From: Flavobacteriales bacterium UBA6772
Lineage (GTDB): Bacteria; Bacteroidota; Bacteroidia; Flavobacteriales; UBA7430
DNA length: 23,100 nt
Direction: 5' to 3'
Assembly (NCBI GenBank): GCA_002453265.1
Contig: DKGK01000047.1
Coordinates: forward strand, 512-23,611
Shown: positions 7,613 through 15,564 of the stretch, piece by piece
Position numbering within the stretch: the first letter of the stretch is position 1
Layout of the letters: each line of letters begins with the position of its first letter
The notes under the pieces: generated by a model
The model's input: the letters and a program-made list of their open reading frames with translations, nothing else
What the model was told of the DNA's origin: nothing
Database searches by the model: none
Position numbers and translations under genes: made by a program

Positions 7613-7881
7613 TGGCTAGTAATTCAGAAATTAGATTCCTTACACCATTATCTATTGATACTGGTAAGCAGAAGAAATATTGTCGTTTTAAGAAATCTGG
7701 TATTAAATATATCGATTACAAAGATGGCGATTTCTTAAGAAGATTCTTAAACGAACAAGGTAAAATTTTACCTCGTCGTATTACGGGAACATCTTTGAAG
7801 TTTCAAAGAAAGGTAGCCCAAGCGGTAAAAAGAGCACGTCACGTAGCTGTTTTACCTTACGTAACTGATTTAATGAAGTAA
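7612..7881 (+). CDS. rpsR: 30S ribosomal protein bS18
   Basis: This 89-residue basic protein is the heterodimer partner of bS6 in the small-subunit platform. The block YCRFKKSGIKYIDYKDGDFL (about 22-41) and the C-terminal signature ILPRRITGTSLKFQRKVAQA (about 52-71), ending in RARHVAVLPYV, identify it. A single Cys (23) is present, so there is no zinc-binding cluster. The start ATG is shared with the stop codon of rpsF. Confidence 0.98.
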   Translation: MASNSEIRFLTPLSIDTGKQKKYCRFKKSGIKYIDYKDGDFLRRFLNEQGKILPRRITGTSLKFQRKVAQAVKRARHVAVLPYVTDLMK

Positions 7882-7895
7882 AATACCGAAGAACG

Positions 7896-8345
7896 ATGGA
7901 AATTATTTTATCTCAAGAGGTAGCAAACTTAGGTTTTAAAGACGATGTTGTAATTGTGAAAAACGGTTACGGTAGAAACTTCTTAATCCCTAAAGCCCTA
8001 GGTGTTTTGGCTACTGATTCAGCAAAGAAAGTTTTAGCTGAAAACTTAAAACAAAGAGCTTTTAAAGAGCAAAGAATGGTTGATGCAGCTAACAAGATCG
8101 CTACGGCACTTAAAGGTCTTGAAGTGAAGTTATCGGCTAAAGTTGCTCTAGGCGGACATAAATTATTCGGTTCAATTACTACAATTGACTTAGCAGCAAA
8201 CTTTGCTAAAGCGGGTCAAGAAATTGAAAAGAAATTTATCACTATTACTGGTGGTTCTGTAAAAGCACTAGGTAAATATACTGCTCAAGTACGTTTACAC
8301 AGACAAGTAGTTGTTGATGTAACATTTGAAGTTATTGCTGAGTAA
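7896..8345 (+). CDS. rplI: 50S ribosomal protein bL9
   Basis: This 149-residue protein of the large-subunit L1-stalk base has two globular domains joined by a long helix. The N-terminal domain shows GFKDDVVIVKNGYGRNFLIP (about 13-32). The charged connecting helix spans about 42-75. The C-terminal domain contains KLFGSITTIDLA and ends with VRLHRQVVVDVTFEVIAE. It starts 14 bases after rpsR and is followed 20 bases later by a strong terminator, closing the operon. Confidence 0.98.
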   Translation: MEIILSQEVANLGFKDDVVIVKNGYGRNFLIPKALGVLATDSAKKVLAENLKQRAFKEQRMVDAANKIATALKGLEVKLSAKVALGGHKLFGSITTIDLAANFAKAGQEIEKKFITITGGSVKALGKYTAQVRLHRQVVVDVTFEVIAE

Positions 8346-8364
8346 TTATACTCATCATATTCAT

Positions 8365-8393
8365 AAAAAGGCTCCTTTTAGGAGCCTTTTTTT
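8365..8393 (+). terminator. Intrinsic terminator of the ribosomal protein operon
   Basis: GGCTCCT and AGGAGCC form a perfect 7-bp GC-rich stem with a TTT loop. Five A bases precede it and seven T bases follow. It sits 20 bases after the rplI stop codon and is a textbook rho-independent terminator. Confidence 0.92.
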
Positions 8394-8497
8394 ATGCCCA
8401 ATATTTTTTTGAAGTCAAATCTCTATTACAGTTTAAAATGTTAATAAAATAGCTGGTTTTTACCTGCTCTTAAATACGTATAAATCGGCTAAATGTT

Positions 8498-8505
8498 TAT
8501 ATTTG
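8498..8505 (+). promoter_or_regulatory. Candidate -7 element for gyrB
   Basis: TATATTTG matches TAnnTTTG exactly, 36 bases upstream of the gyrB ATG and after the rplI terminator, where a promoter is required. I see no TTG box at 19-21 bases upstream, so activators or a weak upstream box may be involved. Confidence 0.55.
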
Positions 8506-8541
8506 TTAGATGTCAAATTTGACTCTTAAAAGCGATACAAA

Positions 8542-10491
8542 ATGAGTGAAGAGATAAAAGGTGAAGACTATTCGGCGGATAGTATACAAGTACTCGAAGG
8601 ATTAGAGGCTGTTCGTAAACGTCCAGCCATGTATATTGGTGATATTGGTCAGAAAGGATTACACCATTTAGTATATGAAGTAGTCGATAACTCTATTGAT
8701 GAAGCTCTTGCTGGTCATTGTAAAGAGATAAGTGTAGTTATAAATACAGACAATTCTGTTTCTGTAAAAGATGATGGACGTGGTATTCCTACTGCAATTC
8801 ACGCTAAAGAAGGGAAATCAGCTTTAGAAGTTGTAATGACTGTTTTACATGCTGGTGGTAAATTCGATAAAGATTCTTATAAAGTATCTGGAGGTTTACA
8901 CGGTGTTGGTGTTTCTTGTGTTAATGCTCTCTCTATAATGTTAAAAGCTGAGGTTCATAGAGGTGGTAAAATATTCACTCAAGAATACTCAGAGGGGATT
9001 CCTCAAACAGAAGTTTTAGAAGTTGGTACTACTGATTATAGAGGTACCATTATTACTTTTTTACCCGATGCTTCCATCTTTACTACTACAGAATATGTTT
9101 ACGATATTCTGGCTGCTAGATTAAGAGAGCTTTCTTTTTTAAATAAAGGTATTTCTTTGAAAATATCTGATAAAAGAGAACAAGATGAAGACGGTAATGA
9201 CATAACAGCTACTTTTTTATCTGAAGGTGGTTTAAGTGAGTTTGTAGAATATTTAGATGAAGCTCGAGAAAGTCTTATCGATCAGGTAATGTATTTGGAG
9301 GGTGAGAAAAATGGTGTACCTGTTGAGGTTGCCATGAGTTATAATACTACCTATTCTGAAAACTTACATTCTTATGTAAATAATATTAATACCCATGAAG
9401 GTGGAACTCACTTAGCTGGTTTCCGTAGAGCTTTAACTCGTACCTTAAAATCTTATGCAGAAAAGTCTGGTATGCTAGAGCGCGAAAAAGTTACTGTTGC
9501 AGGTGATGATTTTCGTGAAGGTTTAACAGCTGTTATTTCGGTTAAAGTAATGGAACCTCAGTTTGAAGGACAGACAAAAACTAAATTAGGAAACTCTGAA
9601 GTTTCAGGAGCGGTTGATCAGTTGGTAGGTGAAATGCTTAACAATTATCTAGAAGAAAATCCTAAAAATGCAAAGCAGATTATCTTAAAGGTGATTTTAG
9701 CTGCAAAAGCTCGTCAAGCAGCTCGTAAGGCTCGCGAGATGGTACAGCGTAAAACAGTAATGTCTTCTACAGGTTTACCAGGTAAGCTTTCAGATTGTTC
9801 TGAAAAAGACCCAACTAAATGTGAGATTTTCCTTGTTGAGGGAGATTCTGCAGGGGGTACTGCAAAACAAGGTCGCGATAGAGCTTTTCAAGCAATTTTA
9901 CCATTACGTGGTAAAATATTGAATGTTGAAAAAGCGATGCAACATAGAGTTTTCGAAAACGAGGAGATTAAAAATATCTTTACTGCTTTAGGTGTTTCTA
10001 TTGGTACTGCTGAAGATAGTAAAGCTTTAAATATTTCTAAATTACGTTACCATAAGGTTGTAATTATGTGTGATGCCGATGTTGATGGTTCTCACATTTC
10101 TACGCTTATTCTTACATTCTTCTTTAGATATATGCGTGATTTAGTAGAGAATGGATATATATACATTGCTACACCGCCTTTATACCTTGTTAAAAAAGGT
10201 AAAGACCACCGTTACTGTTGGAACGACGAAGAACGCGATGCTAATGTAGCAGAAATGGCAAAAGGAAAAGAGTCTTCAGTTGGAATACAACGTTATAAGG
10301 GACTTGGTGAAATGAATGCTTCTCAGCTATGGGATACTACTATGGAACCTTCTAACAGAACCTTACGTAGAGTTACTATAGATAGTGCTGTTGAAGCTGA
10401 TCATGTATTCTCAATGCTTATGGGCGATGAAGTTCCGCCTCGTAGAGAGTTTATAGAGAAAAATGCTAAGTATGCTAATATTGATGCATAG
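8542..10491 (+). CDS. gyrB: DNA gyrase subunit B
   Basis: This is the ATPase subunit of gyrase, which introduces negative supercoils with GyrA. The GHKL ATPase domain shows YEVVDN with the catalytic Glu46 and Asn50, DDGRGIP (77-83) and GGLHGVG (117-123). The transducer domain follows. The TOPRIM domain has EGDSAGG (433-439) with metal-binding Glu433 and DADVDG (511-516), and the tail has QRYKGLGEMN (583-592). The ILPLRGKILNVEKA block (452-465) is gyrase-like rather than ParE-like. At 649 residues it is the short form, without the large insertion present in E. coli GyrB. gyrA is not in the window. Confidence 0.97.
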   Translation: MSEEIKGEDYSADSIQVLEGLEAVRKRPAMYIGDIGQKGLHHLVYEVVDNSIDEALAGHCKEISVVINTDNSVSVKDDGRGIPTAIHAKEGKSALEVVMTVLHAGGKFDKDSYKVSGGLHGVGVSCVNALSIMLKAEVHRGGKIFTQEYSEGIPQTEVLEVGTTDYRGTIITFLPDASIFTTTEYVYDILAARLRELSFLNKGISLKISDKREQDEDGNDITATFLSEGGLSEFVEYLDEARESLIDQVMYLEGEKNGVPVEVAMSYNTTYSENLHSYVNNINTHEGGTHLAGFRRALTRTLKSYAEKSGMLEREKVTVAGDDFREGLTAVISVKVMEPQFEGQTKTKLGNSEVSGAVDQLVGEMLNNYLEENPKNAKQIILKVILAAKARQAARKAREMVQRKTVMSSTGLPGKLSDCSEKDPTKCEIFLVEGDSAGGTAKQGRDRAFQAILPLRGKILNVEKAMQHRVFENEEIKNIFTALGVSIGTAEDSKALNISKLRYHKVVIMCDADVDGSHISTLILTFFFRYMRDLVENGYIYIATPPLYLVKKGKDHRYCWNDEERDANVAEMAKGKESSVGIQRYKGLGEMNASQLWDTTMEPSNRTLRRVTIDSAVEADHVFSMLMGDEVPPRREFIEKNAKYANIDA

Positions 10492-10528
10492 CTAAAAAGT
10501 ATATTCTAAAAGAATACTTTTCATTACT

Positions 10529-10564
10529 AAAAAATGCCAGATTTATATAAATCTGGCATTTTTT
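10529..10564 (+). terminator. Intrinsic, probably bidirectional terminator after gyrB
   Basis: A perfect 17-bp palindromic stem (10529-10545 with 10548-10564) built on TGCCAGATTTA has a two-base centre. It begins with six A bases and ends with six T bases. It lies 37 bases after the gyrB stop. Because the A and T tracts are symmetric it could also stop transcription coming from the minus-strand gene to its right. Confidence 0.88.
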
Positions 10565-10681
10565 AGTATGATTATCCGTTACAAGACCAAAAAATATTTG
10601 TTGTTGTCCTTTTCCTTGATGAAAAGAACGAAAAATCATGACTTAGATTCTTTCTTAACGTTTCAAAAATTTTAAAATGGC

Positions 10682-10781
10682 TATCAAAATGAACTCGCTA
10701 AACTTCCTTTGTTCGTTTAAATAAATAGCATTTTGATACGCTCATTTTATCAGTTTTCGCCACTAAAAGAATAAAGGTCGG
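10682..10781 (-). repeat. Dispersed intergenic repeat, core copy A
   Basis: The reverse complement of 10691-10781 aligns end to end with 23008-23100. Shared blocks include CCGACCT, TCTTTTAGTG, the 14-mer ATAAAATGAGCGTA (10737-10750 here), AAAATGCT and GAGTTC. The copy carries an internal 10-bp inverted repeat, TATCAAAATG (10682-10691) with CATTTTGATA (10729-10738), that could form a stem with a 37-base loop. No open reading frame is inside. It may extend to about 10605 on the GAGTTC side, where the other copy is cut by the window end. Confidence 0.75.
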
Positions 10782-10898
10782 TAATAAAATAAAAGGGAAA
10801 TCCATTCTTTAAACTATTTTTTGCCGCATTGACTTTTTTCAAACTCAAAACTATTTTATCCTATTATCTACTTCATTTTTAATCTAAGTTTATATTTC

Positions 10899-10930
10899 CT
10901 TTGTAAATCACCTTTTTTTCTCTTTGTAAC
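10899..10930 (-). repeat. GTTACA-AGAG segment of composite repeat, copy A
   Basis: On the minus strand this reads GTTACAAAGAG, an A-run, then GTGATTTACAAAG. It aligns with 22921-22950 (GTTACACAGAG ... GATTCACAGAG). In both places it lies on the CCGACC side of the repeat core in the same relative orientation, with a spacer of 117 bases here and 56 bases in copy B. The match is short and AT-rich, so it is weaker than the core. Confidence 0.5.
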
Positions 10931-11041
10931 AATCAACAAATAGATGATTATTAAAATATCCTGTAATCTTTAGGATAAGCATGTTTTTATTGCCTAAAAT
11001 AATTTTTCAACTCGTCTGTAAGAAAATTTAATTCTACAATG

Positions 11042-11659
11042 TTATTTAATTTTCCAGTTTAAACCAAGAGCAAAAAGTTTAGGTTTTAGATCGTAACTAA
11101 GGTGCAAAAGTAGGCGTTTGTTTTCGAAAGATATATTTGTTCCGATATTTAGGTTTACACCATTTTTATTAAAATCGTTTACATAGTACTTTCCTAAAGG
11201 TTTAGCATAGGAAATGGTTCCATCTTCGCTTTCTTCTATTCCTCCTGTATCATTATAAAGCTGATATCTAAAATCTTGAATATACCCAAAAGCAAGGCAA
11301 AAATCGATATCTATTAAATCCCATTGCATAATGCCAAATTGCTGTGGATTAAAAATGGTTCCTATATTAATCATCTTCACCATATTTTGACCGCCTTCTG
11401 AAGTACGATCTCTTAAAGTGTCTCTCGGTTCTGGACCTCCAAGGTATTCGTAGTCACTATCGAAAGAAAGTCTATTCCATTTTAAGTGCGTATAAAAACC
11501 AAATTTCCGCTCTTTTTCTATAGTATAAACACCAAAACCAATCGGTATTTCTTTAAAACTAGTTATAATACCCATTGCTGAGTAACTATCGTTACGGGTA
11601 CTTTGTGCTTGAACTATAGTAGCCGAAATTAAAGCGAAAAGGAAAAGTAGTTTTTTCAT
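11042..11659 (-). CDS. Predicted exported protein of unknown function
   Basis: I do not recognise a family. The 205-residue protein starts at the ATG at 11659, four bases after the mutB stop. A longer reading from a TTG at 11680 would bury the signal peptide, so I reject it. The first 19 residues, MKKLLFLFALISATIVQAQ, are a clear Sec signal peptide. The mature part is rich in aromatic residues and alternating polar/non-polar strands, for example FGFYTHLKWNRLSF and LLLHLSYDLKPKLFALGLNW at the end. This suggests a small beta-barrel or beta-sandwich protein of the periplasm or outer membrane. The spacing implies translation coupled to mutB, but a functional link to methylmalonyl-CoA is not evident. 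Confidence 0.8.
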   Translation of the reverse strand: MKKLLFLFALISATIVQAQSTRNDSYSAMGIITSFKEIPIGFGVYTIEKERKFGFYTHLKWNRLSFDSDYEYLGGPEPRDTLRDRTSEGGQNMVKMINIGTIFNPQQFGIMQWDLIDIDFCLAFGYIQDFRYQLYNDTGGIEESEDGTISYAKPLGKYYVNDFNKNGVNLNIGTNISFENKRLLLHLSYDLKPKLFALGLNWKIK

Positions 11660-11663
11660 AAGA

Positions 11664-13793
11664 TTATTTACAATTGTCAATCATAATTTCTAGTATTTGT
11701 GCTGCAGCTTCAGCTATCACTGTTCCAGGACCAAATACACCAGCTACTCCAGCGTCAAAAAGATAGTCATAGTCTTGGGCAGGAATTACACCACCAGCAA
11801 CTACCATAATATCTTCTCTACCTAAAGCTTTTAGTTCTGCTATAACGTGAGGAACTAATGTTTTATGTCCTGCAGCTAAAGAGGAAACGCCTAAAATGTG
11901 AACGTCGTTTTCTACCGCTTGTTTCGCAGCTTCTTTTGGGGTTTGGAATAGCGGACCAATATCTACATCAAACCCTAAATCTGCAAAAGAGGTAGAAACT
12001 ACTTTGGCACCTCTATCATGTCCGTCTTGCCCCATTTTTGCGACCATTATCCTAGGTCTTCTGCCTTCTAATTCTGCAAATTTATCGGCTAGGTCTTGTG
12101 CTTTCTTAAAGGCTTTATTGTCTGCTATTTCCATAGAATATACTCCAGCGATTGAACGTATTTTAGCTTGGTATCTACCAAATTCACTTTCGCATGCATC
12201 AGATATTTCACCAAGAGAAGCTCTACAACGAGCAGCTTCTACTGCTAAATCTAGTAAATTCCCTTTACCCGATTTACAGGACTCTGTTATTGCTTTTAAA
12301 GCTTTTTGTAATTTTTCTTCATCACGAGAAGCACGCATTTCATCCAAACGTTTAATTTGAGAATCTCGTACAACAGTATTATCAACCTCTAAAGTATCTA
12401 GTGCTTCTTCCTTTTCTAGTCGGTAGGAATTTACGCCAATAATCTGATCTTTCCCACTATCTATACGAGCTTGTTTTCTTGCAGCAGCTTCCTCAATACG
12501 CATTTTAGGAATCCCCGTTTCTATAGCTTTAGCCATTCCTCCAAGTTCCTCAACTTCCTGAATTAAAGTCCAGGCTTTTTGAGTAATTTCTTCTGTAAGT
12601 TTTTCTACGTAATGTGAGCCCGCCCAAGGATCTACTACCCTGGTAAGTTCTGTTTCTTTTTGAAGATATATTTGTGTGTTTCTAGCTATTCGAGCAGAGA
12701 AATCTGTAGGCAATGCGATGGCTTCATCTAACGCATTAGTGTGTAAAGATTGTGTACCTCCAAATGTTGCAGCCATAGCTTCAATACAAGTACGAGCTAC
12801 GTTGTTATAAGGATCTTGCTCAGTTAAACTCCAACCTGAAGTTTGACAGTGAGTTCTTAAAGCAAGCGATTTCGGGTTTTTAGGGTCAAACTGTTTTACT
12901 AATTTCGCCCAAATCATCCTTGCAGCACGCATTTTTGCAATTTCCATAAAATGATTCATTCCTACAGCCCAAAAGAAAGATAGGCGAGGAGCAAAAGTAT
13001 CTATATCCATTCCGGCTGCCAATCCTGTACGAATATATTCTAATCCATCCGCTAGGGTATAAGCCAACTCAATATCTGGCGTTGCACCTGCTTCTTGCAT
13101 ATGATACCCAGAAATACTAATAGAATTGAATTTTGGCATATTTTGAGAACTGTACTCAAAAATATCTGCAATAATTTTCATCGATTGCTTAGGTGGGTAG
13201 ATATAGGTATTACGCACCATAAACTCTTTCAGAATATCGTTCTGAATAGTTCCACTCAACAACTTTGGATCTACTCCTTGTTCTTCTGCAGCTACAATAT
13301 AAAATGCCATAATCGGAAGTACAGCACCGTTCATAGTCATTGAAACTGACATTTTATCTAGTGGGATTTTATTGAAAAGGATTTTCATATCCTCCACAGA
13401 ATCTATGGCAACTCCGGCCATTCCTACATCACCAACAACACGCTCGTGATCAGAATCGTAACCTCTATGTGTAGCTAAATCGAAGGCTACAGAAAGCCCT
13501 TTTTGTCCAGCAGCTAAGTTTCTGCGGTAAAAAGCATTCGACTCTTCTGCAGTAGAAAATCCTGCATACTGGCGAACCGTCCATGGACGTATTACGTACA
13601 TAGTAGAGTAAGGACCTCTTAAATTTGGAGCTATTCCTGAAACAAATCCAATATGCTCGGTATCTTTAGTATCTTCAGCCGTGTAGCTTTCTTTAATCTC
13701 AATTTGCTCTGGGCTCATCCAAGTCTTGTTGGACTTTTTGGCTTCCTTTCTATCGAGATTGAGTTCTATATTTGAAAAGTCTGGTCTAAGCAT
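11664..13793 (-). CDS. mutB: Methylmalonyl-CoA mutase large (catalytic) subunit
   Basis: This adenosylcobalamin enzyme interconverts succinyl-CoA and (R)-methylmalonyl-CoA, linking the TCA cycle with propionate metabolism. The 709-residue chain has an N-terminal TIM-barrel substrate domain, with RGPYSTMY (59-66, with the active-site Tyr66) and SGYHMQEAG (228-236, with catalytic His231). The C-terminal B12 domain has DGHDRG, whose His592 is the lower cobalt ligand, followed by the GG and GPGT nucleotide-tail motifs. Its ATG overlaps the mutA stop by eight bases, so the two subunits are made together. Also called scpA in some annotations. No epimerase or MeaB GTPase gene is adjacent. Confidence 0.96.
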   Translation of the reverse strand: MLRPDFSNIELNLDRKEAKKSNKTWMSPEQIEIKESYTAEDTKDTEHIGFVSGIAPNLRGPYSTMYVIRPWTVRQYAGFSTAEESNAFYRRNLAAGQKGLSVAFDLATHRGYDSDHERVVGDVGMAGVAIDSVEDMKILFNKIPLDKMSVSMTMNGAVLPIMAFYIVAAEEQGVDPKLLSGTIQNDILKEFMVRNTYIYPPKQSMKIIADIFEYSSQNMPKFNSISISGYHMQEAGATPDIELAYTLADGLEYIRTGLAAGMDIDTFAPRLSFFWAVGMNHFMEIAKMRAARMIWAKLVKQFDPKNPKSLALRTHCQTSGWSLTEQDPYNNVARTCIEAMAATFGGTQSLHTNALDEAIALPTDFSARIARNTQIYLQKETELTRVVDPWAGSHYVEKLTEEITQKAWTLIQEVEELGGMAKAIETGIPKMRIEEAAARKQARIDSGKDQIIGVNSYRLEKEEALDTLEVDNTVVRDSQIKRLDEMRASRDEEKLQKALKAITESCKSGKGNLLDLAVEAARCRASLGEISDACESEFGRYQAKIRSIAGVYSMEIADNKAFKKAQDLADKFAELEGRRPRIMVAKMGQDGHDRGAKVVSTSFADLGFDVDIGPLFQTPKEAAKQAVENDVHILGVSSLAAGHKTLVPHVIAELKALGREDIMVVAGGVIPAQDYDYLFDAGVAGVFGPGTVIAEAAAQILEIMIDNCK

Positions 13794-15153
13794 TTTTCTC
13801 CTCCGCTAATCGTTCAACATCCATTTGCGTAGACAAACGTTTTGTGTTTAATGCTTTAAATTCAAGGCCTTCTATATTTTCTTTTTGGACTGAAATTTCC
13901 AATTGAGCATTCATTTTTTCTTCCTTATTAGGATATAAATTGGTGCCTAATAATTCTGTTTTTCCTTCAGTAAAATTCTCTTCTTGAATTTTAGCATTAG
14001 CGGCTATTCTATCTTGAATGAAATTTGATTTTACTGCATTTATCCAACCTCCTTGAGCTTCAATTTCTTGAAATAAAACCCAAGCATTTTGACTCAATTC
14101 ATTGGTAATTTGTTCAATATAATAAGAACCTGCAGATGGATCGCTAACTTTATTGAAGTATGATTCCTCTTTTAAAATCAATGAGATATTTCTACCCATA
14201 CGTTGGGCAAAATCATCATCTTGTTTATAAGCCGAATTAAAATTGCTAACATTTACCGCATTTGCTCCACCTAAAGCCGCAGACATACACTGACTCGTAG
14301 TTCGAAGCATATTTACATGAGGATCGAATAGCGTGTTAGAACGTAAACCTGTTTCAGCTCTCAAGTCCAATATTGCATCCTCTTTTTTATAGGCTTTAAG
14401 GACTTGATTCCAAAGAATTCGTATTGCACGGAATTTAGCAATTTCAAAAAAGTAGTTTGTTGAAACACCTAAACTTACTTGAATTTTAGTCGCTTTTAAA
14501 TCGCTGTTGTTAGAAAAATACTCACTGATTTGTGCTAATGAAAATCCCAATTCTTGTGTTGCTGTAGCTCCAGAATTATGGTATTCTTGACCTTGAATAC
14601 TTAGGGTTTTATAAGCAGTTAATGCCTTTGCTTTGTTGTTTACAGTTTTAAAATCATTCCAAAAGTCAGTATTGAAACTTCCTTTTTTCAATGCAGCCAT
14701 TAATGGATCATACTGTAAACTTCCTTTTATTTCTTTTTTATCAAGATTTCTCTTTTCGATTATATCGAGAAATGCATCAACAGAATTTCCAATATTATTT
14801 GATTTAATAGAGGTTTGAATATGCTGTATGAGTACATTTTCTAAAACCTGCTCTAATGAACTATTTTCTATATTAGAAAGAAGTAGTGCCGAAGCTCCAC
14901 CGTTTAAACTACCTAAAACTTGCTTGTTAGTAGGTTTATTTAATGATTGTTCGATTTCCCAATCGGAGTGATTGTGAGTCGTGTCTCCATTTGTTCCTTT
15001 TACAGATTCTGCATTGTAAACAGGATTTACTTTTATGTTTTCTGGACTATTCCAGATCAAACCTCCATAGTCCTTCCCTTTAAGGTCGGTAACGATTTTG
15101 TCGTTCCATTCCTTTAAAGTTTTAGTGCTAAATTCTTTGAATAATTTTCCCAT
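13786..15153 (-). CDS. mutA: Methylmalonyl-CoA mutase small (non-catalytic) subunit
   Basis: This 455-residue partner of MutB has homology to the substrate-barrel half only. Matching blocks include YHNSGATATQELGFSLAQ (around 190-210), RTTSQCMSAALGGANAVNVSNFNSA in the middle, and VSDPSAGSYYIEQITNELSQNAW, which parallels VVDPWAGSHYVEKLTEEITQKAW in MutB. No DxHxxG cobalamin motif is present, and the protein ends about where that domain would begin. This is the shorter form than the roughly 620-residue small chain of Propionibacterium. It lies 11 bases after the ftsB-like gene and overlaps mutB, so the three are one transcript. Confidence 0.93.
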   Translation of the reverse strand: MGKLFKEFSTKTLKEWNDKIVTDLKGKDYGGLIWNSPENIKVNPVYNAESVKGTNGDTTHNHSDWEIEQSLNKPTNKQVLGSLNGGASALLLSNIENSSLEQVLENVLIQHIQTSIKSNNIGNSVDAFLDIIEKRNLDKKEIKGSLQYDPLMAALKKGSFNTDFWNDFKTVNNKAKALTAYKTLSIQGQEYHNSGATATQELGFSLAQISEYFSNNSDLKATKIQVSLGVSTNYFFEIAKFRAIRILWNQVLKAYKKEDAILDLRAETGLRSNTLFDPHVNMLRTTSQCMSAALGGANAVNVSNFNSAYKQDDDFAQRMGRNISLILKEESYFNKVSDPSAGSYYIEQITNELSQNAWVLFQEIEAQGGWINAVKSNFIQDRIAANAKIQEENFTEGKTELLGTNLYPNKEEKMNAQLEISVQKENIEGLEFKALNTKRLSTQMDVERLAEEKNA

Positions 15154-15164
15154 GGTCTGTATGC

Positions 15165-15467
15165 TTATTCTACGATCAGAAAGATTTCTTCGTTTTCTTT
15201 TTTCATATGGTATTTTTCACGAGCATATTTTTCTAATCCTTCTGGACTAGAAAGTTCTTGTAATGCGATGGAATCCTTTCGAATTTCTGCTCTGTAATGA
15301 ATTTGATCTTTTTCTAACTGTTCTATTTTATTAGTTAGATTTCGGTGACTTAAATAAGAGTTACTGTCAAAAAATAACATCCATAAAACAAATAAAAACC
15401 CAAGTACAACAAAAGGATTTTTAATTTTTTTTAAGAGCAGTTTAAATATCATTTTTAGGTTTTCCAT
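15165..15467 (-). CDS. FtsB/DivIC-like septum formation initiator
   Basis: This bitopic membrane protein of 100 residues is expected in the FtsQ-FtsB-FtsL divisome complex. There is one membrane helix (about 17-35), then a coiled coil (about 40-70) with Leu/Ile heptads in LTNKIEQLEKDQIHYRAEI. A conserved-type tail follows, in which LEKYAREKYHMKKENEEIFLI matches the GLEEIARE(K)LGMVKPGE-like ending of FtsB/DivIC. The start is an ATG at 15467; a second ATG at 15452 would still keep the helix. A TATTTTTG box lies at 15472-15479, which would favour the second start if it is used. It leads the mutA-mutB transcript, a combination with no evident functional logic. Confidence 0.82.
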   Translation of the reverse strand: MENLKMIFKLLLKKIKNPFVVLGFLFVLWMLFFDSNSYLSHRNLTNKIEQLEKDQIHYRAEIRKDSIALQELSSPEGLEKYAREKYHMKKENEEIFLIVE

Positions 15468-15564
15468 AAGTCAAAAATAAGGAATGTTTTTTAATGAAGG
15501 ATTAGTGAGATGTCATTAAGCAATCGTTAGGTATATTTTGAATTCAATAATTCAAAATTCCTTA

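Larger units (their letters stand above)
10571..11041. other. Gene-free gap holding intergenic repeat copy A
   Basis: There is no plausible gene in these 471 bases. The left half contains a short hairpin CTTTTC/GAAAAG (10609-10626) and the repeat core described separately. The right half is AT-rich with homopolymer runs and contains one further segment (10899-10930) that matches the other repeat copy. The remaining bases show nothing I can assign. Confidence 0.8.

Noticed and set aside
10571..11041. A hidden small gene or CRISPR array in the gap after gyrB.
   Set aside because: There is no open frame of useful length with a plausible start, and no regularly spaced direct repeats. The visible structure is explained by the dispersed repeat.
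11660..11680. N-terminal extension of the exported protein from a TTG codon at 11680.
   Set aside because: It would add seven residues in front of a perfect signal peptide and overlap the end of mutB. The ATG at 11659 gives a normal signal peptide and a four-base gap.
12004..12360. Plus-strand open frame of 118 codons opposite mutB.
   Set aside because: It is antisense to a highly conserved catalytic gene, shows no recognisable motif and has no promoter. Similar open frames opposite nhaD, gpmI, the permease and the dehydrogenase were dropped for the same reason.
11664..15153. A cobalamin riboswitch controlling the B12-dependent mutA-mutB genes.
   Set aside because: The gap before mutA is only 11 bases and the gap before the ftsB-like gene is 97 bases, with no B12-box-like sequence or suitable folding. 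There is no room for a complete aptamer.
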